Below are positions 16,919 through 24,584 of a DNA stretch of 64,000 bases, piece after piece. The notes under the pieces are model-generated. The model saw only the letters and a program-made list of their open reading frames with translations. It was not told the origin of the DNA and did no database searches. The stretch covers positions 1 through 64,000 of the forward strand of contig PBYQ01000036.1 of assembly GCA_002729695.1 (NCBI GenBank), in the 5' to 3' direction. This stretch comes from Citromicrobium sp. GTDB lineage: Bacteria; Pseudomonadota; Alphaproteobacteria; Sphingomonadales; Sphingomonadaceae. The translations under genes and the position numbers were made by a program. Position 1 is the first letter of the stretch. Every line of letters starts with the position of its first letter.

Positions 16919-18210
16919 CAGTCGTACGCCTTGGGCAGGTCGCTTTCATCGAGATCGCGATAGCGTTCGCGCAGGCGGGTCTGGTGGTTTTCAACCGGCT
17001 GGCGAACCCCGTCGATAAAGACCGCGACGGGCACCGAACCCACTTCCAGCGGATCGCCATCCCACATCACCACATCGGCGATGGCCCCGGGCGCGAGGGT
17101 GCCAAGCTGGCCGCCGAAGCCCGAAATGGCTGCCGGGATCGAGGTGATCGTGGCAAGCGCCTGCCCCCAGCTCAGCCCGTCGGCCCCCGGGACGCGGGTC
17201 AGCGCGACGAGGTTGCCGGCATACTGGCGCGCGTTGCGCGGCTGTTCGGCGGTGCCGCCTTCCATCCTGCCGATGGCGACCTTCACGCCCGCCTTCTGCA
17301 TGCGCCCGATATTGCTTTGCGTGGCGGCGATCTGATCGAAGCCGGTGGGCAGGTCGTCGAGCGGATCGGCGATCACGGGCACACCCGCCGCTGCGATATC
17401 GTCCGCCACCAGCCAGCCTTCGCTGACGCCGAGCAGGACGAGATCGAGGTTCGGGAAATCGCGCCGCAGCTGCAAGATTTCGCGAATGTCGGAGGCGCGC
17501 TCCACATGCACGTAAAGTGCCTGCTTGCCCGAAACGACCGGGCCCAGCGCGGCCGCATCGGCGCGGGTCAGTTCCGCATCCTCGCCGCTCCAGCGGCCTG
17601 CCGCGTAAGCCTGCGCCTCGTGCAGCGCATTGTCGAGCCAGGCATAGGTGCCCGTGCGGCCCCCACCGCCGAGCCTTGCGCCGGTTTCGCCCAGCGCCAC
17701 GATCTGGAAGGCGCGCGCCTTGGTGATGGGTTCGGCATCCGCGCCCAGATCGATCACCGCGCCCTGCCCGCCAAAGATGCCCGACGCGGGCTGCGGGGCG
17801 ATGCTGGCGCGGGTGATCCCGTCGGCCCGCGCGACCAGCAATTGCTGCGAGGCGGGGTTGATCGCGGGCGCGACATCCAGCGCGGCGCTGAAGGGCGAAC
17901 GGCCTGCGGAGGTATCGTTGCTTTCGCTCACCCCATCGACGTCCACCAGCCCAAGCGTGGTGATCGCCGAGAAGATACCCGGCGTGACCCACTTGCCCGA
18001 ACCGTCGATCACTTCGACCCCGGCAGGGGTGGCAAGGCCGGCACCCGCAGCGACCACCCGGCCGTTCTGCACCACCACGGTGGCGTTCTCGACCGGTGCC
18101 GAACCGTCGCCGGTGGCGACCGTGGCGTTGGTAATGGCAAAATCCTGCGCGGCGGCAGGGGCGACGAGCGCGAGCGTGGCAGTCGCGACGAGAAGCAACC
18201 GGGCGATCAT
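16915..18210 (-). CDS. Amidohydrolase-family protein lacking the HxH metal motif
   Basis: A 431-residue exported protein (signal peptide 1-21) with the small beta-sandwich plus TIM-barrel layout of amidohydrolases. The segment after strand 1 that normally reads PGxIDxHxH is here TPGIFSAITTLGL, with no histidines, and the usual later His and Asp ligands are not evident (YVHVERASDI keeps one His). It is therefore probably metal-poor or inactive alone. It overlaps by four bases the gene for a second amidohydrolase with intact HSH. Such tandem pairs occur in other proteobacteria; a complex of active and inactive subunits is plausible but inferred. Confidence 0.82.
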   Translation of the reverse strand: MIARLLLVATATLALVAPAAAQDFAITNATVATGDGSAPVENATVVVQNGRVVAAGAGLATPAGVEVIDGSGKWVTPGIFSAITTLGLVDVDGVSESNDTSAGRSPFSAALDVAPAINPASQQLLVARADGITRASIAPQPASGIFGGQGAVIDLGADAEPITKARAFQIVALGETGARLGGGGRTGTYAWLDNALHEAQAYAAGRWSGEDAELTRADAAALGPVVSGKQALYVHVERASDIREILQLRRDFPNLDLVLLGVSEGWLVADDIAAAGVPVIADPLDDLPTGFDQIAATQSNIGRMQKAGVKVAIGRMEGGTAEQPRNARQYAGNLVALTRVPGADGLSWGQALATITSIPAAISGFGGQLGTLAPGAIADVVMWDGDPLEVGSVPVAVFIDGVRQPVENHQTRLRERYRDLDESDLPKAYDW

Positions 18211-19583
18211 TTGACGTCTCCCTCACCGGGCTGGCCGAGCTCGAAATCGCTCACCGGGCGTCGCTTGCGATCCATTGCGTCGTACAGCAGCGCGCCGTCG
18301 ACCCAGACCTTCTCGGGCCGCGAATAGACGCTCAAGGGGTCGCCGTTCCACAGCACCACGTCGGCCATCTTGCCCGGTTCGAGGCTGCCGGTCATTTTCT
18401 CGATGCCCATCGCCTTGGCGGCGTTGTAGGTAAACCAGCCGACCACATCGGCGTCGGGAACGTCGAGTCCCATGCGCTGCCCTGCGGCCTGCGCCTTCGC
18501 GGCCTCCTGATTCAGCCGCTGGATGCCGTTGGCGTCGTCCGAATGGATCACCACGCACGCGCCCGATTTCCAAAGCAGCGCGGCGTTTTCGGGAATGCCG
18601 TCGTAGCTTTCCATCTTGAAGCCGTACCAGTCGGCCCAGATCGCGCTGCACACGTCGTTTTCGCGCAGCAGGTCGCCGATCTTGTAGGCTTCGACCGCGT
18701 GATGGAACGCGGTGACCTTGTAGCCCATCTCCTTCGCCATATCCATCACCAGCGCCATCTCGTCGGCGCGGTAGCAGTGGTTGTGGACCAGGATGTCGCC
18801 GTCGAGCACGCCGGCGAGCGTCTCGTTGCCGAGGTCGCGCCGTTTGCGATCGCCCGCGGCATAGGCCTTCGCGTCGAGCCAGGTCTGCCGGTTGACCGCG
18901 AAATTGCCCATCCGGGTGGACGGCATCCGCCCGCGATTGCCGTAGACGCGCTTCGGGTTTTCGCCGCACGCCATCTTGAAGCCATAGGGCGCGCCGGGGA
19001 ACTTCATCCCCTGCACGGTGCGCGCGGGCACGTTCTTAAGCGTGACCGAGCGACCGCCCATCAGGTTTGCCGAGCCGGGCAGGATCTGCAAGCTCGTGCC
19101 CCCGCCATTGGCGAGCGCGCGGCTGAAACCCGGATCCTGCGGCCACACCGAATGCTCGACCCACACTTCGGGCGTAGTCGGGCTGGTCGCTTCATTCCCG
19201 TCCGAATGCGCATCGACGCTGGGGGTGGGGTAGTCGCCAAGGTGAGAGTGGATGTCGATCACGCCGGGGGTGACGAACTTGCCCGTCGCATCGACCACAT
19301 CATAGCCATCGGTTGCCAGATCGCTGCCGACCTCGATCACCTGGCCATCGCGCAGCAGCACGGTACCGTTGTCGATCCGGCCGCCGCGCCCGTCGTATAT
19401 CGTGGCGCCGACCAGCGCGGTCGGGCGACCGGGATAGCGCTCGTAGGTAGAGGGGAAGGGGGTTCCAGCATCCGCAGCCGGGGTGGATGCGGAGGCGGCA
19501 GGTTCACCGCCGCCTCCATCCATCGTCGAACATGCCCCCAGCGCCATCGCGCAGCCAAGCGCGATCAGTGTTCTTCCCAGCAT
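18207..19583 (-). CDS. Amidohydrolase lipoprotein, metal site intact
   Basis: A 458-residue metal-dependent hydrolase. The N-terminus is a lipoprotein signal (ALGAC, Cys18). After a Ser/Ala-rich linker comes the composite domain (ATIYDGRGGRIDNGTVLLRDGQV), then the metal-binding TPGVIDIHSHLGDYP, a Lys in GFKMACGENPKR, His pairs in LVHNHCYRADEM and AFHHAVEAYK, and the Asp in VIHSDDA. The C-terminal LEPGKMADVVLWNGDPLSVYS is typical. Its neighbours, a peptide-type POT transporter and a sister amidohydrolase, suggest a role in cleaving peptides or related amides in the envelope; the substrate is unknown. Confidence 0.9.
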   Translation of the reverse strand: MLGRTLIALGCAMALGACSTMDGGGGEPAASASTPAADAGTPFPSTYERYPGRPTALVGATIYDGRGGRIDNGTVLLRDGQVIEVGSDLATDGYDVVDATGKFVTPGVIDIHSHLGDYPTPSVDAHSDGNEATSPTTPEVWVEHSVWPQDPGFSRALANGGGTSLQILPGSANLMGGRSVTLKNVPARTVQGMKFPGAPYGFKMACGENPKRVYGNRGRMPSTRMGNFAVNRQTWLDAKAYAAGDRKRRDLGNETLAGVLDGDILVHNHCYRADEMALVMDMAKEMGYKVTAFHHAVEAYKIGDLLRENDVCSAIWADWYGFKMESYDGIPENAALLWKSGACVVIHSDDANGIQRLNQEAAKAQAAGQRMGLDVPDADVVGWFTYNAAKAMGIEKMTGSLEPGKMADVVLWNGDPLSVYSRPEKVWVDGALLYDAMDRKRRPVSDFELGQPGEGDVK

Positions 19584-19613
19584 TGTCTTCCCCCCTGGTC
19601 CCCGCCTTGCGCG

Positions 19614-21272
19614 TTAGTTGCCGGGGCGCGTGGCCGGATGGATGCCCGCGCCCTGCGCCTCGCCCGGGCCTTCGGCCTGGCCTTCCAGATCGTCGCCGAC
19701 ATCGTCGTCGGTGAGCGTGTCGAGGTGCATCAGCTTCTTCACCAGCGGGCTGAGGACCAGCACCACCACACCTGCGGCAACCGCGAACCAGCCGATCTGG
19801 TTGTAGACGGTCAGCGTCAGCTCACGCGTCATCGTGCCTTCTTCACCGCCCGTGGCAGCGCCGATCATGCCCGCGACGAAGTTGCCGCCTGCGGTCGCGA
19901 AGAACCATGCACCCATCATCAGGCTGGCCAGCGACGCCGGAGACAGCCGGTTCATCGCCGACAGGCCGACCGGCGACAGGCAAAGCTCGCCCGAGGTGTG
20001 CAGGAAGTAGATCGCGAACACGAGGATGACGGGGACCAGCACCGCCGGTCCGACGGCATTGGCACCCCACACGAACACCAGGAAGCCGAGGCCCACCTGA
20101 ATGATCGCCAGCCCGAACTTGAACGGCGTCGACGGTTCGAGCCCTCGCTTGCCCAGGAACACCCAGAGCGCCGCGAAGATCGGGCCCAGCGTGAGGATGA
20201 AGATCGAGTTGATCGACTGGAACAGCGAGGCCGGCACGCCCTGGCGATCGACAAAGCGATCGGTGAACAGGTTGAGCGAGCCCCCGGCCTGTTCGAACAG
20301 GCCCCAGAAGATCGGCTGCAGGATGATCAGGAAGATCGCCGCAAAAATGCGGTCGCGCGCATGCGGCTCGAGTTTCATCGCCTGGAGAACGACGTAGAGC
20401 AGCAGTATTGCACCCGCGATCAGCATCAGCCAGCCGACCACCGACTGGTACTGGATCAGCACCCACATCAGGGCGATCGCGGCGATACCGGTAAGGTACA
20501 GCCACATTTCGAAAGGAACGCCTGCAACGCGGCGCTTGAGGCCTTCGGGCATCGGGCTTTCGCCGCGACCCAGCAGCAGCGGCTTGCCCAGCACGAAGAC
20601 GACGAGGCCGAGCAACATGCCGACGCCTGCAGCGCCGAAGCCATAGGACCAGCCGATCGTTTCGCCGAGGTAGCCAGCCAGGATCACGCCCGCTGCGGCA
20701 CCGAGGTTAATCCCCATGTAGAAGATCGTGTAGGCGCCATCGCGGCGGATGTCCGTGCGCGAATAGAGCTGGCCGACGATCACCGAGATGTTGGCTTTCA
20801 GGAAGCCCGAGCCGACGATCACGAAGCTCAGCGCGAGCCAGAAGATGTTGATCGTGGGATCGTTCTGCCCGCCAGTGCCCTCGAATGCCATCAGCGCGTG
20901 GCCGCAGGTCAGCAGGATCGCGCCGAACAGCACCGCCTTGCGCTGGCCCAGATACCTGTCTGCCAGCCAGCCGCCCAGCACCGGCGTGATGTACACCAGG
21001 CTGACATAGGCGCCGTAGATGACGTTGGAATCGCTATCGTTGAACAGCCAGTGCTTCGTCAGGTAGAAAATCAGCAGGGCGCGCATGCCGTAGTAGGAGA
21101 AGCGCTCCCACATTTCGGCGAAGAACAGGATGTAGAGCCCTTTGGGATGTCCGCCGACCTCCGCCTTGGGCCGGGTGACCGCGTACGCGCCGGCCGCCAG
21201 AAACAGCAACAGGACGGCCGAGGCAATCGCGGCGATCCAGTCGCCCTCGTCCCACAATGCGAAATCTTTCAT
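19614..21272 (-). CDS. Proton-dependent oligopeptide (POT) transporter
   Basis: A 552-residue inner-membrane major-facilitator protein that imports di- and tripeptides with protons. The signature helix FFAEMWERFSYYGMRALL carries the conserved ExxERFxYYG; LGGWLADRYLGQRK and SGFLKANISVIVGQLY also match the family. About 14 transmembrane helices are visible. ATG at 21272 gives the usual short N-terminus. First gene of a leftward operon: 30 bp to the amidohydrolase, then ATGA overlaps. Transcribed divergently from the GntR regulator, which may control it. Confidence 0.93.
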   Translation of the reverse strand: MKDFALWDEGDWIAAIASAVLLLFLAAGAYAVTRPKAEVGGHPKGLYILFFAEMWERFSYYGMRALLIFYLTKHWLFNDSDSNVIYGAYVSLVYITPVLGGWLADRYLGQRKAVLFGAILLTCGHALMAFEGTGGQNDPTINIFWLALSFVIVGSGFLKANISVIVGQLYSRTDIRRDGAYTIFYMGINLGAAAGVILAGYLGETIGWSYGFGAAGVGMLLGLVVFVLGKPLLLGRGESPMPEGLKRRVAGVPFEMWLYLTGIAAIALMWVLIQYQSVVGWLMLIAGAILLLYVVLQAMKLEPHARDRIFAAIFLIILQPIFWGLFEQAGGSLNLFTDRFVDRQGVPASLFQSINSIFILTLGPIFAALWVFLGKRGLEPSTPFKFGLAIIQVGLGFLVFVWGANAVGPAVLVPVILVFAIYFLHTSGELCLSPVGLSAMNRLSPASLASLMMGAWFFATAGGNFVAGMIGAATGGEEGTMTRELTLTVYNQIGWFAVAAGVVVLVLSPLVKKLMHLDTLTDDDVGDDLEGQAEGPGEAQGAGIHPATRPGN

Positions 21273-21463
21273 GTAATCGCTTCCCCGAAATATCTCTCGG
21301 GCCGCCTCTTCCCGGCCCAATTATGGCGCGCACACTAGCGTCGAAAACCTGTGTGTGAAGCCCAAGTGACACCTATCCTCCTGATTATGGGCTGAACGAC
21401 CCGCCGGTGGGGCATCGCGTGGGAACCTTGACCCGCCCCGCTGTATTATGTCACTGAAGCACC

Positions 21464-21841
21464 ATGGCGAATGGCAATCCCTCCTCTGCGCGGCCCGTCT
21501 ATCTGCGCCTGCGCGACCTGATCGCGGCGGCAATTCTCGACGGGGAGTTCGCCGAAGGGGAGATGCTGCCTTCGGTCCGCGCGTTCGCGGCAGAACAGGG
21601 CGCCAATCCGCTGACCGTGGCCAAGGCGTTCCAGCAATTCCAGGACGACGGCCTGATCGCGGTGCGCCGCGGGGTGGGCATGTATGTGGTGGAAGGGGCG
21701 AAGGCTCGCCTGCGCAAGGCGGAGCGGGCTAGTTTCCTGAAGGAAGAATGGCCCGAAATCCGCGCGCGGCTCGACCGGCTCGATCTCTCTCTGGACGACC
21801 TGCTTGCCCGCGATGCCACCGCGACGGAGCCCGCAGACTAA
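21464..21841 (+). CDS. GntR-family regulator, YtrA-like
   Basis: A 125-residue DNA-binding protein: a winged-helix GntR domain at 9-77 (VYLRLRDLIAAAILDGEF, LPSVRAFAAEQGANPLTVAKAFQQFQDDG, VRRGVGMYV) with only a short helical C-terminal part of about 45 residues. That short tail is the YtrA subfamily pattern, whose members often repress membrane-transport operons. It is divergent from the POT/amidohydrolase operon. The region just before its start contains TGTATTA, half of the palindrome found at 13350-13371, so both sites could be its targets; this is inference. Confidence 0.88.
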   Translation: MANGNPSSARPVYLRLRDLIAAAILDGEFAEGEMLPSVRAFAAEQGANPLTVAKAFQQFQDDGLIAVRRGVGMYVVEGAKARLRKAERASFLKEEWPEIRARLDRLDLSLDDLLARDATATEPAD

Positions 21842-21981
21842 CATTTATTGCATAGATGGATTGCGCCAATCGCTGCTTTCTGGCACGCAATCGGGACTGA
21901 GGGGTCAGGTCGCGCCGGTTGAAGAGTCGGCGCTCTTTGTATTGTCGCTGGGCGACAGCGCTTTAACGGGAGGCGCACGAT

Positions 21982-22263
21982 ATGATCAGGTCCGAACTGC
22001 TTCAGAAGCTTGCCAGCGACAATCCTGAGCTGCGTGCTCAGGAGGTCGAGCAGGTCGTCGACATCTTCTTCGATGAAATCGCGCAGCGTCTGGCCGAGGG
22101 CGGGCGTGTCGAACTGCGCGGGTTCGGCGCTTTCTCGACCCGCGAGCGGGAAGCGCGCACCGGTCGCAATCCGCGCACGGGCGAAGCGGTCGACGTGCCT
22201 GCCAAGCGCGTGCCCTATTTCAAGCCCGGCAAGGAAATGCGCAACGCCCTCAACGGCGACTGA
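21982..22263 (+). CDS. ihfB: Integration host factor subunit beta
   Basis: A 93-residue nucleoid protein that forms a heterodimer with IhfA and bends DNA sharply. The whole sequence fits the family: [17 protein letters not shown], the [16 protein letters not shown] helix, [16 protein letters not shown], then the DNA-binding arm [18 protein letters not shown] and [11 protein letters not shown]. The VELRGFG strand and overall wording match IhfB rather than HU. A GGGAGG ribosome site precedes the start. A tRNA gene follows 83 bp downstream. Confidence 0.94.
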   Translation: MIRSELLQKLASDNPELRAQEVEQVVDIFFDEIAQRLAEGGRVELRGFGAFSTREREARTGRNPRTGEAVDVPAKRVPYFKPGKEMRNALNGD

Positions 22264-22346
22264 GCGCTTTCGCACTCTTTCCAAACTCGCCAAGTTCGAT
22301 CGACCGGTCTATGCGGCCATGCGCTGCGCAGGATGACGTGCGCCTG

Positions 22347-22431
22347 GCGGGTGTGGCGGAATGGTAGACGCCGGGGACTTAAAATCCCCTGTCCTCTGGA
22401 CGTGTGGGTTCGAGTCCCACCACCCGCACCA
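22347..22431 (+). tRNA. tRNA-Leu (anticodon TAA)
   Basis: An 85-nt class II tRNA. Acceptor GCGGGTG pairs with CACCCGC (22421-22427), followed by A and an encoded CCA. The anticodon arm is GGGGA-CTTAAAA-TCCCC with anticodon TAA (codon UUA). A long variable arm and the T loop TTCGAGT in GTGGGTTCGAGTCCCAC complete it. Confidence 0.96.
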
Positions 22432-22464
22432 CCGGTTCGCCGCTTCGGCCTGAGCGCCGGTTTT
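22431..22464 (+). terminator. Factor-independent terminator after tRNA-Leu
   Basis: ACCGG and CCGGT enclose an inner GCCG-CTT-CGGC hairpin, and the outer stem runs into TTTT. It directly follows the tRNA CCA and so probably ends the ihfB/tRNA transcripts. Confidence 0.6.
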
Positions 22465-22537
22465 CCGCCCGCGTTTACCGCTCCCTAACCAATTTCCTTC
22501 ACTCCCCGGTCAAACGACCGAAACCCCGGGGGGTCCG

Positions 22538-24151
22538 ATGACCGAAGCGAACCGAGCAGCTCTCAATGTCCCGTCCATCGATGTCGATGTGGCCATCATC
22601 GGCGCAGGGCCGGCGGGGCTCACTGCGGGCTATCTGCTGACCAAGGCGGGCAAGAGCGTCGCGATCATCGAGAAGGACGCGACCTACGTGGGCGGCATCA
22701 GTCGCACCGTGGAGCACGAGGGCTATCGCTTCGACATCGGCGGCCACCGCTTCTTTTCGAAGAGCAAGCAGGTGGTGGACCTGTGGAACGAGATTCTGCC
22801 CGACGACTTCATCGAGCGCCCGCGGATGAGCCGCATCTATTACGAGGGCAAGTTCTACTCCTATCCGCTGCGCGCGTTCGAGGCGCTGCGCAATCTGGGC
22901 CTGTGGCGCTCGACGCTGTGCATGACGAGCTACCTATGGGCGCGCGTCTTCCCGGTGCGTGAGGTGAAAAGCTTCGAGGACTGGACGAGCAACCAGTTCG
23001 GCAAAAAGCTCTATTCGATCTTCTTCAAGACCTACACCGAGAAGGTGTGGGGCATGCCGTGCGACGAAATGAGCGCGGACTGGGCGGCGCAGCGAATCAA
23101 AGGCCTGTCGTTGATGGGCGCGGTGGTCGACGGGCTGAAGCGCAGCCTTGGCCTCAACAAGAAACCCAATGACGGGATGCAGGCCAAGACGCTGCTCGAG
23201 AGCTTCCGTTACCCGCGCCAGGGCCCCGGCATGATGTGGGAAGCAGCGCGCGACAAGATCGAGGCGACCGGCAGGGGGCAGGTCATCATGGGCCATGCGC
23301 TCGACCAGCTCGCCAGCGACGGGCAGGGCGGCTGGCGGATGACCGCCAAGGGCCCCACGGGCATGCTCACCCTCAAGGCGCGCCACGCGATCAGCTCGGC
23401 CCCGATGCGCGAACTCGCGCGACGGATGCATCCGCTGCCGCAGTCGACCTTCCACGCGAACGAGCTGAAGTACCGCGACTTCCTGACCGTGGCGCTGATG
23501 GTCGAAGGGGAAGACCTGTTCCCCGACAACTGGATCTACATCCACGACAGCAAGGTGAAGGTCGGCCGCGTGCAGAACTTCCGCAGCTGGTCGCCCGAGA
23601 TGATCCCCGACGAGAGCATGGCCTGCGTCGGCCTCGAATATTTCTGCTTCGAAGGCGACGGGTTGTGGTCGATGGACGATGCGGACCTGATCGCGTTGGC
23701 GACCGAGGAGATGCGCATCCTCGGCCTGCTCGACCCGGCAAAGGTGAAGGGCGGCGCGGTCGTTCGGCAGGAAAAGGCCTACCCCGTCTACGACGAGGAT
23801 TACGCCGCCAATGTCGCCGCGATGCGCGACGAGCTGGAGGCGGACTATCCCACGCTGCATCTCGTCGGGCGCAACGGGATGCACCGCTACAATAACCAGG
23901 ATCACGCGATGATGACCGCGATGCTGACGGTCGAGAACATTCTCGCAGGATCGCGCATCTACGATACCTGGTGCGTCAACGAGGATGCCGAATATCACGA
24001 GGCCGGCGACGAGGGGGCCGAGAAGGCTCTGCCCGCGCGCACCAGCGTGACCGAGGATCAGGCCGCCGCGCTCAATTCGCTGCGCGACGTGCCGACCCGG
24101 ATCGCGCCCGAGGACGGCGACCGCAACGCCGCCACGCGCCGAGCTGCCTGA
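22538..24151 (+). CDS. FAD-dependent oxidoreductase, UDP-galactopyranose mutase-like
   Basis: A 537-residue flavoprotein. It opens with a dinucleotide-binding fold at about 17-48 (AIIGAGPAGLTAGYLL, then an acidic strand end VAIIEKD) and the segment GGHRFFSKS. The general layout (IYYEGKFYSYPLRAFEALRNLG, YTEKVWGMPCDEMSADWAAQRI, a C-terminal HLVGRNGMHRYNNQDHAM) is that of the UDP-galactopyranose mutase / protoporphyrinogen-oxidase-like amine-oxidase superfamily. Homologues near glycosyltransferases are thought to handle nucleotide sugars; the substrate here is unknown. It is followed 22 bp later by a GtrA-family gene and a GT-C-like gene, suggesting an envelope glycosylation unit. Confidence 0.82.
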   Translation: MTEANRAALNVPSIDVDVAIIGAGPAGLTAGYLLTKAGKSVAIIEKDATYVGGISRTVEHEGYRFDIGGHRFFSKSKQVVDLWNEILPDDFIERPRMSRIYYEGKFYSYPLRAFEALRNLGLWRSTLCMTSYLWARVFPVREVKSFEDWTSNQFGKKLYSIFFKTYTEKVWGMPCDEMSADWAAQRIKGLSLMGAVVDGLKRSLGLNKKPNDGMQAKTLLESFRYPRQGPGMMWEAARDKIEATGRGQVIMGHALDQLASDGQGGWRMTAKGPTGMLTLKARHAISSAPMRELARRMHPLPQSTFHANELKYRDFLTVALMVEGEDLFPDNWIYIHDSKVKVGRVQNFRSWSPEMIPDESMACVGLEYFCFEGDGLWSMDDADLIALATEEMRILGLLDPAKVKGGAVVRQEKAYPVYDEDYAANVAAMRDELEADYPTLHLVGRNGMHRYNNQDHAMMTAMLTVENILAGSRIYDTWCVNEDAEYHEAGDEGAEKALPARTSVTEDQAAALNSLRDVPTRIAPEDGDRNAATRRAA

Positions 24152-24173
24152 GCGCGAGAAAGGGACGCCGCGC

Positions 24174-24584
24174 ATGCAAGCCGCGTTGCACCGCCTGACC
24201 GATCTGGTCTTCCTGCGCTACCTGCTGGCGAGCGTGGGCGCACTCGCGGTCGACATGGGGTCCTTCCTCGGCCTGATGGCGGCGGGAATGGCACCGACGC
24301 CTGCCTCTTCGATCGGATACGCGCTGGGGATCGTCGCGCACTGGCTTCTGTCGAGCCGCGCCGTGTTTGCCGGGCGGGTTGCGGGCAAGGGAATGGCACG
24401 CACGAGGCAAAAGGCGCTGTTCGTCGTCTCCGCGCTGGCGGGGCTCCTCCTCACCACCGCCATCGTCGCAGGCAGCGGCGCGGCCGGCATCGACCCGCGC
24501 GTGGGCAAGCTGATCGCCATCGCGTTGAGCTTTGCGCTGACCTGGTGGCTGCGCGCCATGGTGGTGTTTCGTGCCGCTGGCTGA
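24174..24584 (+). CDS. GtrA-family membrane protein
   Basis: A 136-residue inner-membrane protein with four transmembrane helices (about 14-32, 38-58, 80-100 and 110-130). The pattern FLRYLLASVGALAVDMGSFLGLM at the start and SFALTWWLRAMVVF at the end are those of GtrA/DPMS proteins, believed to flip or help flip polyprenyl-phosphate sugars across the membrane. It sits between the UGM-like flavoprotein and a GT-C-like protein whose start overlaps its end by 14 bp, so lipid-linked sugar delivery to that enzyme is a reasonable inference. Confidence 0.85.
   Translation: MQAALHRLTDLVFLRYLLASVGALAVDMGSFLGLMAAGMAPTPASSIGYALGIVAHWLLSSRAVFAGRVAGKGMARTRQKALFVVSALAGLLLTTAIVAGSGAAGIDPRVGKLIAIALSFALTWWLRAMVVFRAAG

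Noticed and set aside
18543..21338. 931-codon open frame antisense to the amidohydrolase and POT genes
   Set aside because: It spans two real genes and their gap on the other strand; a GC-bias shadow.
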